Part shown: in pieces, positions 17,717 to 27,268 of the stretch | Layout: every line of letters begins with the position of its first letter | Numbering within the stretch: the first letter of the stretch is position 1 | NCBI GenBank assembly: GCA_018240425.1 | Contig: JAFEFU010000019.1 | Location: forward strand, 1-64,000 | Source of the DNA: Pseudomonadota bacterium | GTDB lineage: Bacteria; Pseudomonadota; Alphaproteobacteria; Rhodobacterales; Rhodobacteraceae | Reading direction: 5' to 3' | DNA: 64,000 bases | Notes under the pieces: generated by a model | Told to the model about the DNA's origin: nothing | The model's database searches: none | Seen by the model: only the letters and a program-made list of their open reading frames with translations | Made by a program: the position numbers and the translations under genes

Positions 17717-18772
17717 ATGGTGCCCTTGGACAAGCTCGACCAGATCGTCCGCCGCTTCGGCTTTCTCGAAGCCAGGCTGTCGGCCGGCGCGGTTCCGGCC
17801 GAAATAGCGGCGCTGTCCCGCGAGTATTCGGACCTGAAGCCGGTGGTGGCCGAGATCGCCGCCTACCGGCAGGCGCTGGCCGATATGGACGAGGCGGGCG
17901 CGATGCTTTCGGACCCCGAGATGAAGGCCTTGGCCGAGGAAGAGCTGCCGCGGCTGAGGGCGCGCATCCCCGAGATGGAGGGGCGGCTCAGGATCGCGCT
18001 TCTGCCCAAGGATGCCGCCGATGCGCGCCCGGCGATCCTCGAGATCCGCCCCGGCACCGGCGGCGAGGAGGCGGCGCTGTTCGCGGGCGACCTCCTGCGG
18101 ATGTACCAGCGCTATGCCGAGGCGCAGGGCTGGCGGTTCGAGATCCTCGACCTTGCCGAGACCGAGTTGGGCGGCGTCAAGGAGGCGATGGCGCGGATCG
18201 AGGGCGAGGGGGTCTTTGCCCGGCTGAAGTTCGAATCCGGCGTCCACCGCGTCCAGCGGGTGCCCGAGACCGAGGCGGGGGGGCGCATTCACACCTCGGC
18301 GGCGACGGTGGCGGTGCTGCCCGAGGCCGAGGAGGTCGAGATCGACATTCCCGCCGCCGACATCAGGGTCGACACGATGCGGTCGTCGGGCGCGGGCGGG
18401 CAGCATGTGAACACCACCGATTCGGCGGTCAGGATCACCCACCTGCCGACCGGGATCGTCGTCACCAGTTCGGAAAAGTCCCAGCACCAGAACCGGGCGA
18501 ACGCGATGGCGGTGCTGCGCGCCCGGCTTTACGATCTGGAGCGCACGCGCGTCGCCGGCGAGCGCGCGGCGGACCGCAAGGCGCAGGTCGGTTCGGGCGA
18601 CCGGAGCGAGCGGATACGGACCTACAATTTCCCGCAAGGGCGGATGACCGATCACCGGATCAACCTGACGCTTTACCGGCTGGAGGCGATCCTGGCGGGC
18701 GATCTGGGCGAGGTGATCGCCGCGCTGGTCGCGCATGATCAGGCCGAAAAGCTGGCCGAGATGGAGGCATGA
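17717..18772 (+). CDS. prfA: peptide chain release factor 1
   Basis: The 351-residue protein has the GGQ motif (residues 227-229) in [10 protein letters not shown], which triggers peptide hydrolysis, and the class-1 PxT motif P183-E-T (stop codon recognition of UAA/UAG). It works at the ribosomal A site. Its stop overlaps the prmC start (ATGA), so RF1 and its own methyltransferase are translationally coupled. The start ATG has family-typical spacing to the first helix (KLDQIVRRF). Confidence 0.97.
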   Translation: MVPLDKLDQIVRRFGFLEARLSAGAVPAEIAALSREYSDLKPVVAEIAAYRQALADMDEAGAMLSDPEMKALAEEELPRLRARIPEMEGRLRIALLPKDAADARPAILEIRPGTGGEEAALFAGDLLRMYQRYAEAQGWRFEILDLAETELGGVKEAMARIEGEGVFARLKFESGVHRVQRVPETEAGGRIHTSAATVAVLPEAEEVEIDIPAADIRVDTMRSSGAGGQHVNTTDSAVRITHLPTGIVVTSSEKSQHQNRANAMAVLRARLYDLERTRVAGERAADRKAQVGSGDRSERIRTYNFPQGRMTDHRINLTLYRLEAILAGDLGEVIAALVAHDQAEKLAEMEA

Positions 18773-19611
18773 CCGGGGCGGAGGCGTTGCGCGAGGCGGT
18801 CCTGCGGCTGCGGGCGGCAGGGATCGAGGGCGCGCCGGGCGACGCGCGCCGGCTTCTGGCCCATGCGCTGGGGCTGGCGCCCGAGCGGCTGACCCTCCAT
18901 CTCGGCGATCCCCTTTCCGAAGCCGAGGCCCGCGCCTTCGCGGCGGCGGTGGCGTCGCGCGAGGCGCGCCGGCCGGTCAGCCAGATCGTCGGCTACCGAG
19001 ACTTTCACGGCCACCGGTTCAGGGTGACGGGAGCGGTTCTCGACCCGCGGCCCGAAACGGAGCTCCTCGTCGATCTGGCGCTCGCGGAGCCCGTCGCGCG
19101 GATGCTCGACCTCGGCACCGGCAGCGGCTGCATCCTTCTGTCCTGCCTTGCGGGCATGGCGGCGGCGGAGGGGGAGGGCGCCGACCTGTCGCCCGCCGCT
19201 CTCGAGGTGGCCGAGGCGAACGCCCGCGCCCTCGGGCTGGACAGGCGCGCGCGCTTTCTTCTCTCCGACTGGTTTTCGGCGGTGACCGGGCGCTTCGGCC
19301 TGATCGTCTCAAACCCGCCCTATATCGCCGAGGCCGAGATGGAGGGCCTCGCCCCCGAGGTGCGCGGCTGGGAGCCGCATCTGGCGCTGACGCCGGGGGG
19401 AGACGGCCTCGGGGCCTACCGCGCGATCGTGGCGGGGGCGGGCGCGCATCTGGAGGCGGGAGGACGGATCCTGATGGAGATCGGCCCGGCCCAGGGGGCG
19501 GCGGTGGCCGGGATGCTGGCGGCGGCGGGCTTTGCCGGGGTCGAGGTGCGCCGCGACCTCGACGGGCGCGACCGGGTGGTCGCCGGTCGCTGGCCGGGTG
19601 GCGGCGGCTGA
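18769..19611 (+). CDS. prmC: release factor glutamine methyltransferase
   Basis: This 280-residue SAM-dependent methyltransferase has the SAM loop DLGTGSG (residues 114-120) and the N-P-P-Y catalytic motif (182-185). PrmC methylates the Gln of the GGQ motif in RF1 and RF2. It overlaps prfA by four bases, the standard arrangement. The C-terminus ends about 240 bases before a DUF4167 gene. Confidence 0.96.
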   Translation: MTGAEALREAVLRLRAAGIEGAPGDARRLLAHALGLAPERLTLHLGDPLSEAEARAFAAAVASREARRPVSQIVGYRDFHGHRFRVTGAVLDPRPETELLVDLALAEPVARMLDLGTGSGCILLSCLAGMAAAEGEGADLSPAALEVAEANARALGLDRRARFLLSDWFSAVTGRFGLIVSNPPYIAEAEMEGLAPEVRGWEPHLALTPGGDGLGAYRAIVAGAGAHLEAGGRILMEIGPAQGAAVAGMLAAAGFAGVEVRRDLDGRDRVVAGRWPGGGG

Positions 19612-19850
19612 GCGGCAAGCGCGCAACGCTGCGGCGAATGCGCGCGAAAAACGCGCCCTGGGCGGCCGGGGGCTGCGAATCCCCTTGCCAGCGCCGACCG
19701 GACGTGCATAACGGAGCCGTTGCGGGCCCGAGGTTGGATCGGCCTGCGGCGCTTGCCCCATATGCCCTGTGCTTCCGCCTCCGTCGAAACGATTTGACAG
19801 CGGGCGGGCCGCGGGGGGACCAACAGCCTCAGACGAGAACACGAATCTCC

Positions 19851-20612
19851 ATGCGATCATCGAAATCCCGTTCGCGGAACAAATCGAACCGGCAGCGTTC
19901 GCTCGGCAACATCGTCAACCGCGTGTTTGACAGTTCCGGCCCCGAGGGCAAGGTGCGCGGTACGCCGCAGCAGATCATCGACAAGTATCTGATGCTGGCG
20001 CGCGATGCGCAGCTGTCCAACGACCGGGTGGCCGAGCAGGCCTTCCTGCAACACGCCGAACATTACACGCGGATGCTGGGCGAGGCGCAGCGCGAGATGG
20101 CGCGCGAGCAGGAGGCCCGGCAGGGCCAGCCCGGCCAGAACGGCAACGGCGGCAACGGCCATTCCTATGGCGACCGCCAGGAGGGCGGGCGCGAGCGCTA
20201 CGAGCCGCGCCCCGTGCGCGAGGCGGGCGACGAGCAGCCGGACTTTGCGCCCCTGGGTGCGGTCGGCTCCGAGGAAGATGGGCCGGGCCTGGTCGAAACG
20301 CCCGAGATGTATCATGCTCCCCAGCCGGTGGCCTTCGAGGGGCACCTGCCGGATTTCCTGGCCGGCGCCGGAGAGGCGCCGCAGGAGGCCCGGCCCCGGC
20401 GCAGCGACCGCCGCCCGCGCCCGGACGCCCGACCCGAGGCGCGGGCCGAGGCACGGGGCGAGGCCCAGGCCACGGCAGGGGGCGACAAGCCGCCGCGTGG
20501 CGAGCGGGGCCCGCGCGGACCGCGCCGCCCGCGGGGCGAGCGTGGTGAGGGTGGCGACGCCGTGCCCGGTGACGCCGCTCCGGTTCCGGCGGCAAGGACC
20601 GACGAGGAATAG
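19851..20612 (+). CDS. DUF4167 domain protein with disordered tail
   Basis: The 253-residue protein has a conserved N-terminal part, residues 1-90, with an Arg/Ser/Lys-rich start (RSSKSRSRNKSNRQ) and GTPQQIIDKYLMLARDAQLS, typical of DUF4167. The rest, about residues 95-253, is low complexity, rich in Arg, Gly, Glu and Pro with RGE/PRG repeats. This looks like an intrinsically disordered RNA- or nucleic acid-binding tail. Function unknown. It was started at the ATG in the frame just after an AT-poor gap; longer in-frame extension runs through prmC and is a shadow. A TTGACA lies 57 bases upstream without a clear -10. Confidence 0.8.
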   Translation: MRSSKSRSRNKSNRQRSLGNIVNRVFDSSGPEGKVRGTPQQIIDKYLMLARDAQLSNDRVAEQAFLQHAEHYTRMLGEAQREMAREQEARQGQPGQNGNGGNGHSYGDRQEGGRERYEPRPVREAGDEQPDFAPLGAVGSEEDGPGLVETPEMYHAPQPVAFEGHLPDFLAGAGEAPQEARPRRSDRRPRPDARPEARAEARGEAQATAGGDKPPRGERGPRGPRRPRGERGEGGDAVPGDAAPVPAARTDEE

Positions 20613-20624
20613 GCCCGGCACGGC

Positions 20625-20726
20625 CCTGGAGCCTGTCCGACAACAGTGGACTCCGGTTTTGCCGAAAGACAGGCGGCCACCAGGCTCCAGGACCGCGATC
20701 AGCCCGCCCCCGCCGGCGGGCTTTTC
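20625..20726 (+). terminator. two inverted repeats after the DUF4167 gene, the second an intrinsic terminator
   Basis: First, 11-bp perfect arms CCTGGAGCCTG (20625-20635) and CAGGCTCCAGG (20681-20691) enclose 45 bases. Second, AGCCCGCC (20701-20708) and GGCGGGCT (20715-20722) form an 8-bp stem with a 6-base loop followed by TTTTC, a standard rho-independent terminator. The last bases overlap the rsmA stop of the opposite strand. Confidence 0.7.
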
Positions 20727-21576
20727 ATTTGCCGCGCGCGGCGGCCACCAGACGCGCCAGCGCGCAGAAGCGTTCCAGCTCGATCTCCTCGGCCCGGGCG
20801 GTGGGGGCGATGCCGGCGGCCTCGAGCAGGGACTCGATCCCCGGCGCCACGCCGCGCAGGCTGGCGCGCAGCATCTTGCGGCGCTGGTTGAAGCCCGCCG
20901 CCACCACTTCCGACAGGATCGCCGGGTTGGCGGGAAAGCGCGGCGCGGCGAGCGCGGTCAGGTGGACGACGGCGGAATGGACCTTGGGCGGCGGCGAGAA
21001 GGCTTCGGGCGGAAGCGTCAGGACGATCCGCGCCTCGGCGCGCCACTGGGCCAGGATCGCGAGCCGCCCGTAGGCCTTCGACCCCGGCCGGGCAACGATC
21101 CGCTCGGCCACCTCCTTCTGGAACATCAGGGTCAGGCTTTGCCAGAAGGGCGGCCAGGCGGGCGGCGTCAGCCAGCCGACCAGCAGTTCGGTGCCGACAT
21201 TGTAGGGCAGGTTCGCCACCACCCGGATCGGCGGGGTCAGGCGGGCGGCGGCATCGACGGTGAGCGCGTCGGCGTTGATGATATCGAGCCGCCCCGGATA
21301 GGCGGCGGCGATCTCGGCCAGCGCCGGAAGGCAGCGGCTGTCCTTCTCGACCGCCAGCACCCGGCGCGCGCCCTCGGCCAGAAGCCCGCGCGTGAGGCCG
21401 CCGGGGCCGGGGCCGATCTCGAGGATGTCGGACCCGGCAAGGTCGCCCGCCGCCCGCGCGATGCGCGCGGTCAGGTTGAGGTCGAGCAGGAAGTTCTGGC
21501 CGAGGCTTTTTTTCGCCACCAGCCCGTGGGCGGCGATGACCTCGCGCAGGGGCGGCAGGGCGTCAATCGCGGCCAT
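20725..21576 (-). CDS. rsmA: 16S rRNA dimethyladenosine transferase
   Basis: The 283-residue enzyme has [11 protein letters not shown] near residue 24 (16S-binding start of the KsgA fold), SAM motif [11 protein letters not shown] and motif [11 protein letters not shown] (N-L-P-Y). RsmA/KsgA dimethylates A1518 and A1519 of 16S rRNA in late 30S assembly. It is the last gene of the lptF-lptG-lptD-surA-pdxA-rsmA string, as in many proteobacteria, about 98 bases after pdxA. Confidence 0.96.
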   Translation of the reverse strand: MAAIDALPPLREVIAAHGLVAKKSLGQNFLLDLNLTARIARAAGDLAGSDILEIGPGPGGLTRGLLAEGARRVLAVEKDSRCLPALAEIAAAYPGRLDIINADALTVDAAARLTPPIRVVANLPYNVGTELLVGWLTPPAWPPFWQSLTLMFQKEVAERIVARPGSKAYGRLAILAQWRAEARIVLTLPPEAFSPPPKVHSAVVHLTALAAPRFPANPAILSEVVAAGFNQRRKMLRASLRGVAPGIESLLEAAGIAPTARAEEIELERFCALARLVAAARGK

Positions 21577-21674
21577 TCACCGTCCCCCGGCCGGCTGTTC
21601 CCTTGCCGGAACACTCGCGCCGGAGGCGTCCGGCGGGCGGCGCCGGGTTTGAGGATTCGGGCACGGAAAGATCA

Positions 21675-22652
21675 TCAGGCCAGCCCCCGGCGCCCGGCCA
21701 TGTCGCCGGCCATCGTCAGGGCGGCGATCAGGCTGGCCGGGTCGGCGCGGTCCTGGCCGGCGATGTCGTGGGCGGTGCCGTGGTCGGGCGAGGTGCGGAT
21801 GAACGGAAGGCCGAGGGTGACATTGACGCCGCCGGAAAAGTCGAGCGTCTTGACCGGGATCAGCGCCTGGTCGTGGTACATGCAGACCGCCGCGTCATAG
21901 CCGGCGCGGGCGGCGGGGTGGAACATCGTGTCGGCGGGCAGCGGCCCCGCAAGGCGGAAGCCCTCGGCCGACAGGCGGGCGAGCGTCGGGATGATGAGGT
22001 CAATCTCCTCGCGGCCCATCGTGCCGCCTTCGCCGGCGTGGGGGTTGAGGCCGGCGACGGCGATGCGCGGGTCGGCGAGCCCGAAATCGCGTGTGAGGCC
22101 GGCGCGGGTGATGCGCAGCGTCTCCTCGAGAAGCGCGGCGGTGAGGCGGGCGGGCACTTCGGCCAGGGGGCAATGGATGGTGACGGGCACGCATCTGAGC
22201 CCGTCGCATGCGAGCATCATCGCGACCCGCCCGACCCCGGCCAGATGGGCGAGGTATTCGGTATGGCCGGGGAAGGCGAAGCCCGCGCCCTCCTTCAGCG
22301 CCTTCTTGTGGATGGGCGCGGTGCAGAGCGCGCCCGCCGCGCCCGCCTGCACGAGGGCGACGGCGCGGGCGATGACCTCGACCGTGCCGGCGGCATTCTC
22401 GGGCGCCGGGTGGCCGGGGCGCGCGGGGGCGGCGAAGGCATGGGGCAGGACCGGCAGGAGGCGGGCGGGAACGGCGCGCGCGGCGGCAGGGTCCGCAACC
22501 TCGGCGATGGCGGTGCCGGGGGGCAGGTGGCGCGGGTCGCCCAGCCAGACGAAGGGGCGCCCCGGCCCGAGAGCCCGGCGCGCCTTGACCGCGATCTCGG
22601 GCCCGATCCCGGACGGGTCGCCCGAGGTCAGCACGACGACCGGGGCGGTCAT
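21675..22652 (-). CDS. pdxA: 4-hydroxythreonine-4-phosphate dehydrogenase
   Basis: The 325-residue enzyme has TSGDPSGIGPEI near the N-terminus, APIHKKALKE, the metal-binding FPGHTEYLA, GLNPHAGEGGTMG and CMYHDQALIPVK. PdxA oxidises 4-phosphohydroxy-L-threonine in the DXP-dependent pyridoxal phosphate pathway. Its ATG overlaps the surA stop by four bases (ATGA). A longer in-frame ORF upstream lies within surA and is not coding. Confidence 0.95.
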   Translation of the reverse strand: MTAPVVVLTSGDPSGIGPEIAVKARRALGPGRPFVWLGDPRHLPPGTAIAEVADPAAARAVPARLLPVLPHAFAAPARPGHPAPENAAGTVEVIARAVALVQAGAAGALCTAPIHKKALKEGAGFAFPGHTEYLAHLAGVGRVAMMLACDGLRCVPVTIHCPLAEVPARLTAALLEETLRITRAGLTRDFGLADPRIAVAGLNPHAGEGGTMGREEIDLIIPTLARLSAEGFRLAGPLPADTMFHPAARAGYDAAVCMYHDQALIPVKTLDFSGGVNVTLGLPFIRTSPDHGTAHDIAGQDRADPASLIAALTMAGDMAGRRGLA

Positions 22653-23965
22653 GGCCGGGTGATGATCGCGTCGGAGTCCAGTTCGGCCAGCCAGACTTCG
22701 GCCAGCTGTGCCAGCTTGCGGTTGACGATCTCCTCGCGCACCTGGTCGCGGCTGGGGCCGAGGCCGAAGCCCACGCCCTGGACGGCCGAGGGGATGATGG
22801 TTCCGTCGGCGGTGCGCGCGGGCTGGGCGGGGACCGTCACCGGCAGGTCGGGGGTGATCGGACCGGCGGCGCGCGTGTCGGTGCGGCTGCACAGCATCAG
22901 CAGGGAAAGGCTGCCGTCGGCGGCGCGGATCGTGGTCTTCTCGCCGGCGTCGAGCCGGTCGAGCGCCGTGCCGGTCGCGCCGCCGATCTGGGCGCGGCGG
23001 AGCGTGTGGCGCTGCAACTGGCCGGGCGGCAGGCCGCGCGCAGCGGTGTAGAGATCGTCGCAGCTGGAGACGGCGGCGGAGATGCGGTCAAGCTCGGCCT
23101 CGGACCCTGCGGGCAGGCGCAGGTCCGCATAGTCGACCGCCACCTCGGCGGGGACGACCTTGCCCCCCTGGCTGAAGCCGCGCACGAGGAAGAGGCCCAC
23201 ATAGCCCTGCATCGGCACCGGCGCGCTGATCTGGCCCTGGCCCAGCTTGGAAATGGCGCCCTGGACCTGCGGCGGAAGGTTGGACAGCGGGATCCAGTTG
23301 ACCTTGCCGCCGTCATCGCGCGAGGCGGCGACCGAATTCTCGCGCGCGGCGCGGGCAAAGTCGGCCTCGCCGTGGATCGTGTCCTTCAGGCGGCCGGCCA
23401 GCGTGCCGATGCGGCCCATCTCGCCGGGCTGGGCCGGGATGAGGATCTCGGACAGAAGGACGCGGGGCCCGTCGCCCCGGCCGTAGTCGGACGACAGGGC
23501 GCGGTCGATCTCGGCATCCGAGGCAGAGACGCGGTCGGCATAGCGGGCGCGGACCGCGCCACGCCAGGCGACGCCGGCGCGGACGAAATCGCGGAAGGCC
23601 TCGGGATCGACGCCGCCTTGGGCGAGGACGGCGAGGAAGCGCGCGCTGTCGAGATTGGCGCGCCCGGCGAATTCGGTCATGCCGGCCTGGATCTCGTCCT
23701 CGCTGACCGTCACGGAAAGCCGCTTGGCGGCCTGCAGGCGCAGCCGGTCCTCGATCAGGCCGCGCTCGGCCTCGGCCTTGAGGTCGCCGGGAAAGCCGAG
23801 GAGGGTCAGGAACTTGACGCGCTGCTCCATCTCGTAGCCGGTGACGGCGCTGTCGTTGACCTTCAGCACCTGGCGGAAGGCGCCGCTGTCCTGGGCGGGG
23901 GCCTGAAGGGCCGACAGTGCCGCGAAGCCCGCGGTCAGGATGGGAAGAAGGAAATTCGGGCGCAT
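22649..23965 (-). CDS. surA: SurA-like periplasmic peptidyl-prolyl isomerase
   Basis: The 438-residue precursor has a signal peptide (MRPNFLLPILTAGFAALSAL then A-P-A-Q). The mature N-domain (VLKVNDSAVTGYEMEQRVKFL) matches SurA, and a parvulin-like domain lies near residues 190-290 (ILIPAQPGEMGRIGTLA to LGQGQISAPVPMQGYVGLFLV). SurA escorts outer-membrane proteins including LptD, which is encoded just upstream. It appears to have a single parvulin domain, fewer than the two in E. coli. The downstream pdxA overlaps by four bases; the gap to lptD is 37 bases. Confidence 0.93.
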   Translation of the reverse strand: MRPNFLLPILTAGFAALSALQAPAQDSGAFRQVLKVNDSAVTGYEMEQRVKFLTLLGFPGDLKAEAERGLIEDRLRLQAAKRLSVTVSEDEIQAGMTEFAGRANLDSARFLAVLAQGGVDPEAFRDFVRAGVAWRGAVRARYADRVSASDAEIDRALSSDYGRGDGPRVLLSEILIPAQPGEMGRIGTLAGRLKDTIHGEADFARAARENSVAASRDDGGKVNWIPLSNLPPQVQGAISKLGQGQISAPVPMQGYVGLFLVRGFSQGGKVVPAEVAVDYADLRLPAGSEAELDRISAAVSSCDDLYTAARGLPPGQLQRHTLRRAQIGGATGTALDRLDAGEKTTIRAADGSLSLLMLCSRTDTRAAGPITPDLPVTVPAQPARTADGTIIPSAVQGVGFGLGPSRDQVREEIVNRKLAQLAEVWLAELDSDAIITRP

Positions 23966-24002
23966 TCTCTTGTCCGTCTGCTCTGTCTTGTCGTCCGCCG
24001 GC

Positions 24003-26174
24003 CTAGCGGCCGCATGTCTGGCGGTAGCTGCCGCCCTGCGATCCGCCGAAGCCTGCGAGGCGGACCGAAAGGCTGAATTCCGTGGTGGGGCGCACAGTAG
24101 TCGAGGAAGTGTAACGACGCGAGAGGGAAAGATCGACGATGGCGCATTCATTGCGGTATTCGAAGCCGAGCGCCGCCCGCGTCGGCTGCTTGGCCTGGAA
24201 GTCATAGCGGCCCGACCCGTTGACGCGCCAGCCCTCGGACACCTGCCAGCCGCCGTCCAGCGCCAGTTCCGAGGTGGCGAGCGGGCGCCCCGCCGCCGGA
24301 TCGGCGACCAGCCAGACATAGCTGGCCGCGAGATCGTAGCGGTCGGCCGCGAAGCTCAGCCGCAGCTCGTCCCGGGAAAAGGCGAAGGCATCGTCGAAGA
24401 GCGCCCGGTTGGTCGCGACCAGGCGCCCGTTCGCCGTGGCGACCTGGGTGGCGAGGAGCCAGTCCGAGCGGGTTCCGGCCAGCGACGAGCCGGTCGAGAA
24501 CTGGCCGAGGTCGCGGCTGCGCAGGATGCGCCCGGCCGCGACGCGCCAGTTGGTGCCGGCCGGGGCGATGCGGCTCCAGGTCAGGCCGATGTTGGCGCGC
24601 AGGCCGTCCTCGTAGACATCGACGCCGGGAAAGCGGCTGTAGGCGAAGAGGTTGCCCTCGTCGAACTCGACCTGGGCGCTGTCCTCGTTGGGGACGGGGC
24701 GCGAGGGGACATGGCTCCAGACCAGCTGGATCATCGGCTCGAGCATCTGCGCCGCGCCGCCGGGCCGCTCTGCCGGGCGCAGGAACGGCCAGGCAAGATC
24801 GACCGAGACGGCGGGGATGACGCGCGTCAGCGTGCCGGGGAAGGACAGATCCTGCGAGACCGAATAGACGCTGGCATTCAGCGCCGCGCCCGCGCCGAGG
24901 ACCATGCCGTTCGGAAGGATCTCCTGGCGGCGCCAGGTCAGCGCCAGCGAGGCCCGCGCCACGTCGCGCCCGTCGGTCACGCCGTCGCCATTGGCGTCGA
25001 AGGGCACCGATGAGCGGCGCGAGAAGTCGTCCAGCGCGAAGGAAAGCGCCGCCTCGCCGCCGATGACCTGCGGGCTGAAGCGGTGGACCCACGAGAGGTC
25101 ACCGACCAGCGTCGGCTGCACCTGGTTGCTGTCGCCGGCGCGCAGCGAGTTGTAGCGCAGGACGCGGGCATCGAAGAAGGTGTCGCCGCGGACGCGGCCG
25201 ATCCAGGCGCCGCTCGAGAGCCGGTCCTTGTCGGGCAGTCCGTAGTCGACCAGATAGGCATCGTCGCTGACCGTTTCGACCCGGAACCCAGCGAGATAGC
25301 CCGCGGGCAGGCCGAAGCTGCCGTCGGCGAAGAAATAGCCCCGCGTCCGGCCCCGCAGGATCCGGTCGTGGCTGAGCGCGCCCGACCATTCGAGCGTGCC
25401 GTTCGCCAGCGCCTCGCGGTAGCGCAGCGCGACGCTGCGGCCATCGTTGGCGCTGATGTAGGGGGTGACGGTCAGGTCGCGGCTGTCGCCGATGGCGATG
25501 AAGTAGGGCAGCTTGACCCCGAGACCCAGCCCCGAGGAGGAGCGCAGCGAGGGCAGGAGAAAGCCGGTCGCGCGCGTCACGGTCGCATCGGGCATCCTGA
25601 GGCGGGGAAAGTAGAGGACCGGCAGGCCGGCGACGCGGAACTGGGCATTGTCGTAATAAAGCTGGTGTTCCTGCTGGTCGTGGATCACGCGGCTGGCGCG
25701 GATCTCCCACAGCGGGCGGGGGTTCGAGGCGCAGACCTGGCAGGACGAGGCCGTGACGCGCGACAGTTGCGTATAGCGGCCGTTGACGCGCAACATCTGC
25801 TGCGAGGCGAGTTGCAGCTGGTCGTTCAGCACCATCCGGGCGCTGGTCAGGATGCCGTCGCGCATGTCGGCCGAGAGGTCGGCCTCGTCGGCGAGGATGA
25901 CCGAGCCCGAGGCGTCGGTCAGGGTGATCGGCCCGTCGATCTTCAGCCGGTTCGTCGTCTGGTCATAGCTGATGCGGCGGGCTGTCAGGTGGCTGCCGCG
26001 ATAGAGAACCTCGACGGCGCCCTCGGCGGTCAGGGTCTGGTCGGCGTTGATGAAGATGCGGTCGGCCACCAGCGAGGGCGGCGCATCCTGCGCCGCGCCG
26101 GCGGGCGGCGCGGACTGGGCCGCGAGCGGCAGGGCAAGGCAGAGCGAGAGGCAGAGCCTGGCCAGCCGGCGCAT
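24003..26174 (-). CDS. lptD: LPS-assembly outer-membrane protein LptD
   Basis: The 723-residue precursor has a signal peptide (residues 1-18), a periplasmic LptA/OstA-like domain with ADRIFINADQTLTAEGAVEV (about 38-57) and SVILADEADLSADM, then a large beta-barrel. Four cysteines, a C-x2-C in SSCQVC near residue 145 and two near the C-terminus (NECAIVD, QTCGR), fit the disulfides that mature LptD needs. LptD with LptE inserts LPS into the outer leaflet. The ATG overlaps the lptG stop by one base (TGATG). It is preceded by lptF-lptG. Confidence 0.95.
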   Translation of the reverse strand: MRRLARLCLSLCLALPLAAQSAPPAGAAQDAPPSLVADRIFINADQTLTAEGAVEVLYRGSHLTARRISYDQTTNRLKIDGPITLTDASGSVILADEADLSADMRDGILTSARMVLNDQLQLASQQMLRVNGRYTQLSRVTASSCQVCASNPRPLWEIRASRVIHDQQEHQLYYDNAQFRVAGLPVLYFPRLRMPDATVTRATGFLLPSLRSSSGLGLGVKLPYFIAIGDSRDLTVTPYISANDGRSVALRYREALANGTLEWSGALSHDRILRGRTRGYFFADGSFGLPAGYLAGFRVETVSDDAYLVDYGLPDKDRLSSGAWIGRVRGDTFFDARVLRYNSLRAGDSNQVQPTLVGDLSWVHRFSPQVIGGEAALSFALDDFSRRSSVPFDANGDGVTDGRDVARASLALTWRRQEILPNGMVLGAGAALNASVYSVSQDLSFPGTLTRVIPAVSVDLAWPFLRPAERPGGAAQMLEPMIQLVWSHVPSRPVPNEDSAQVEFDEGNLFAYSRFPGVDVYEDGLRANIGLTWSRIAPAGTNWRVAAGRILRSRDLGQFSTGSSLAGTRSDWLLATQVATANGRLVATNRALFDDAFAFSRDELRLSFAADRYDLAASYVWLVADPAAGRPLATSELALDGGWQVSEGWRVNGSGRYDFQAKQPTRAALGFEYRNECAIVDLSLSRRYTSSTTVRPTTEFSLSVRLAGFGGSQGGSYRQTCGR

Positions 26175-27268
26175 CAGCCGTCCTCCAGATGCAACAGCAG
26201 GCTGACCGACAGGAAGAGGGTCGCGACGGGGGGACTCCACGCGGCAAGGACGATGGGGATTTGTCCGCTTTCGCCAAGGACTTGCGCGAAGTTCCTGACA
26301 AAGAACACCGCGATTCCCGAGACCAGCGCCATCAGCACCAGCATTCCTCCCTGGCCGAAGCGGGCATGGCGCATGGTGAAGCCGGCGCCCACGAGGACCA
26401 TCGCACCCAGAAGGACGGGCAGCGCCAGTTCCATCTGGAGCCAGACCGCGTGGCGGCGCGAGGACAGGCCGGCGCGGTCGAGGTCGGCGATGTAGCCGGG
26501 CAGGTCCCAGACCGACACGCTGTCGGGCGAGCCGGAGCTGCCGCGGATCTGGGCGGCCGTCAGGTCGGTGGTCAGGAGGATCCGGTCCTGGCGGAGGGCC
26601 TCGGCCTCGGGATTGGCGGTGCCGGCGAAGGACCATTCCTTTGCGTCGTGCGCCACCCAGCGGCCCTCGTCCGTGAGGTCGGCGGACGCCGCCTCGATCC
26701 TGAGTTTCGGCCCGCCGGTCTGCCCGAAGCTGAGGAAGGTCACGTCGTAAAGCGCGGTCCCGTCCGGGTTGGCGCGGGCCGCGTGGATCACCCACTGGCC
26801 GTTCGCGTCGCCCTGGCGCAGCCAGATGCCGTCGCCGGAAAAGGAGGCGTCGGTGCTGACCCCCTGATCATAGCGCGCGGCCAGGGCGTCGTAGCGCTTG
26901 CCGGTGGCGGCGGCGATCGGGTCGAGAACCGCGACCGCGACCAGCCCGAAGGCCAGCGCCGCGAGGAACGGGGCCAGAAGAGTCCGCAGCGCCGAGCGGC
27001 CCGCCGCGCGCACCGCCACCAGTTCGGAGGTGCGCGCCAGCCGCAGGAAGAGCGCGATCGCGGTCAGCACCAGCATCAGCGGCAGGATGTTGTAGAGCGC
27101 GCGGGGCGTGTGCAGGAGCGCGAGGTTGATCGCCGCACCGATGCCGCCGCTGTTGACGCGGCGCACCTCCTCGATCAGGTCGAGAAGCATGAGAATGGCG
27201 AAGAAGACCGCAAGGATCAGGGCCAGAAGCGTCAGGAAGCGGCGGGTGATGTAGAGCGACAGGGTCAT
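26174..27268 (-). CDS. lptG: LPS export ABC transporter permease LptG
   Basis: The 364-residue protein has the YjgP/YjgQ pattern: N-terminal transmembrane helices (from residue 5, RRFLTLLALILAVFFAILML), SELVAVRAAGRSALR, a large periplasmic jellyroll and three C-terminal helices. LptF and LptG form the inner-membrane part of the LPS extractor with LptB. Overlap ATGA with lptF and TGATG with lptD show tight coupling. Confidence 0.93.
   Translation of the reverse strand: MTLSLYITRRFLTLLALILAVFFAILMLLDLIEEVRRVNSGGIGAAINLALLHTPRALYNILPLMLVLTAIALFLRLARTSELVAVRAAGRSALRTLLAPFLAALAFGLVAVAVLDPIAAATGKRYDALAARYDQGVSTDASFSGDGIWLRQGDANGQWVIHAARANPDGTALYDVTFLSFGQTGGPKLRIEAASADLTDEGRWVAHDAKEWSFAGTANPEAEALRQDRILLTTDLTAAQIRGSSGSPDSVSVWDLPGYIADLDRAGLSSRRHAVWLQMELALPVLLGAMVLVGAGFTMRHARFGQGGMLVLMALVSGIAVFFVRNFAQVLGESGQIPIVLAAWSPPVATLFLSVSLLLHLEDG

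Noticed and set aside
19794..19799. Perfect -35 TTGACA upstream of the DUF4167 gene as a promoter
   Set aside because: At the right distance (about 17 bases) the sequence is GGACCA, not a -10 box, and the region is very GC-rich. Not enough to call a promoter.
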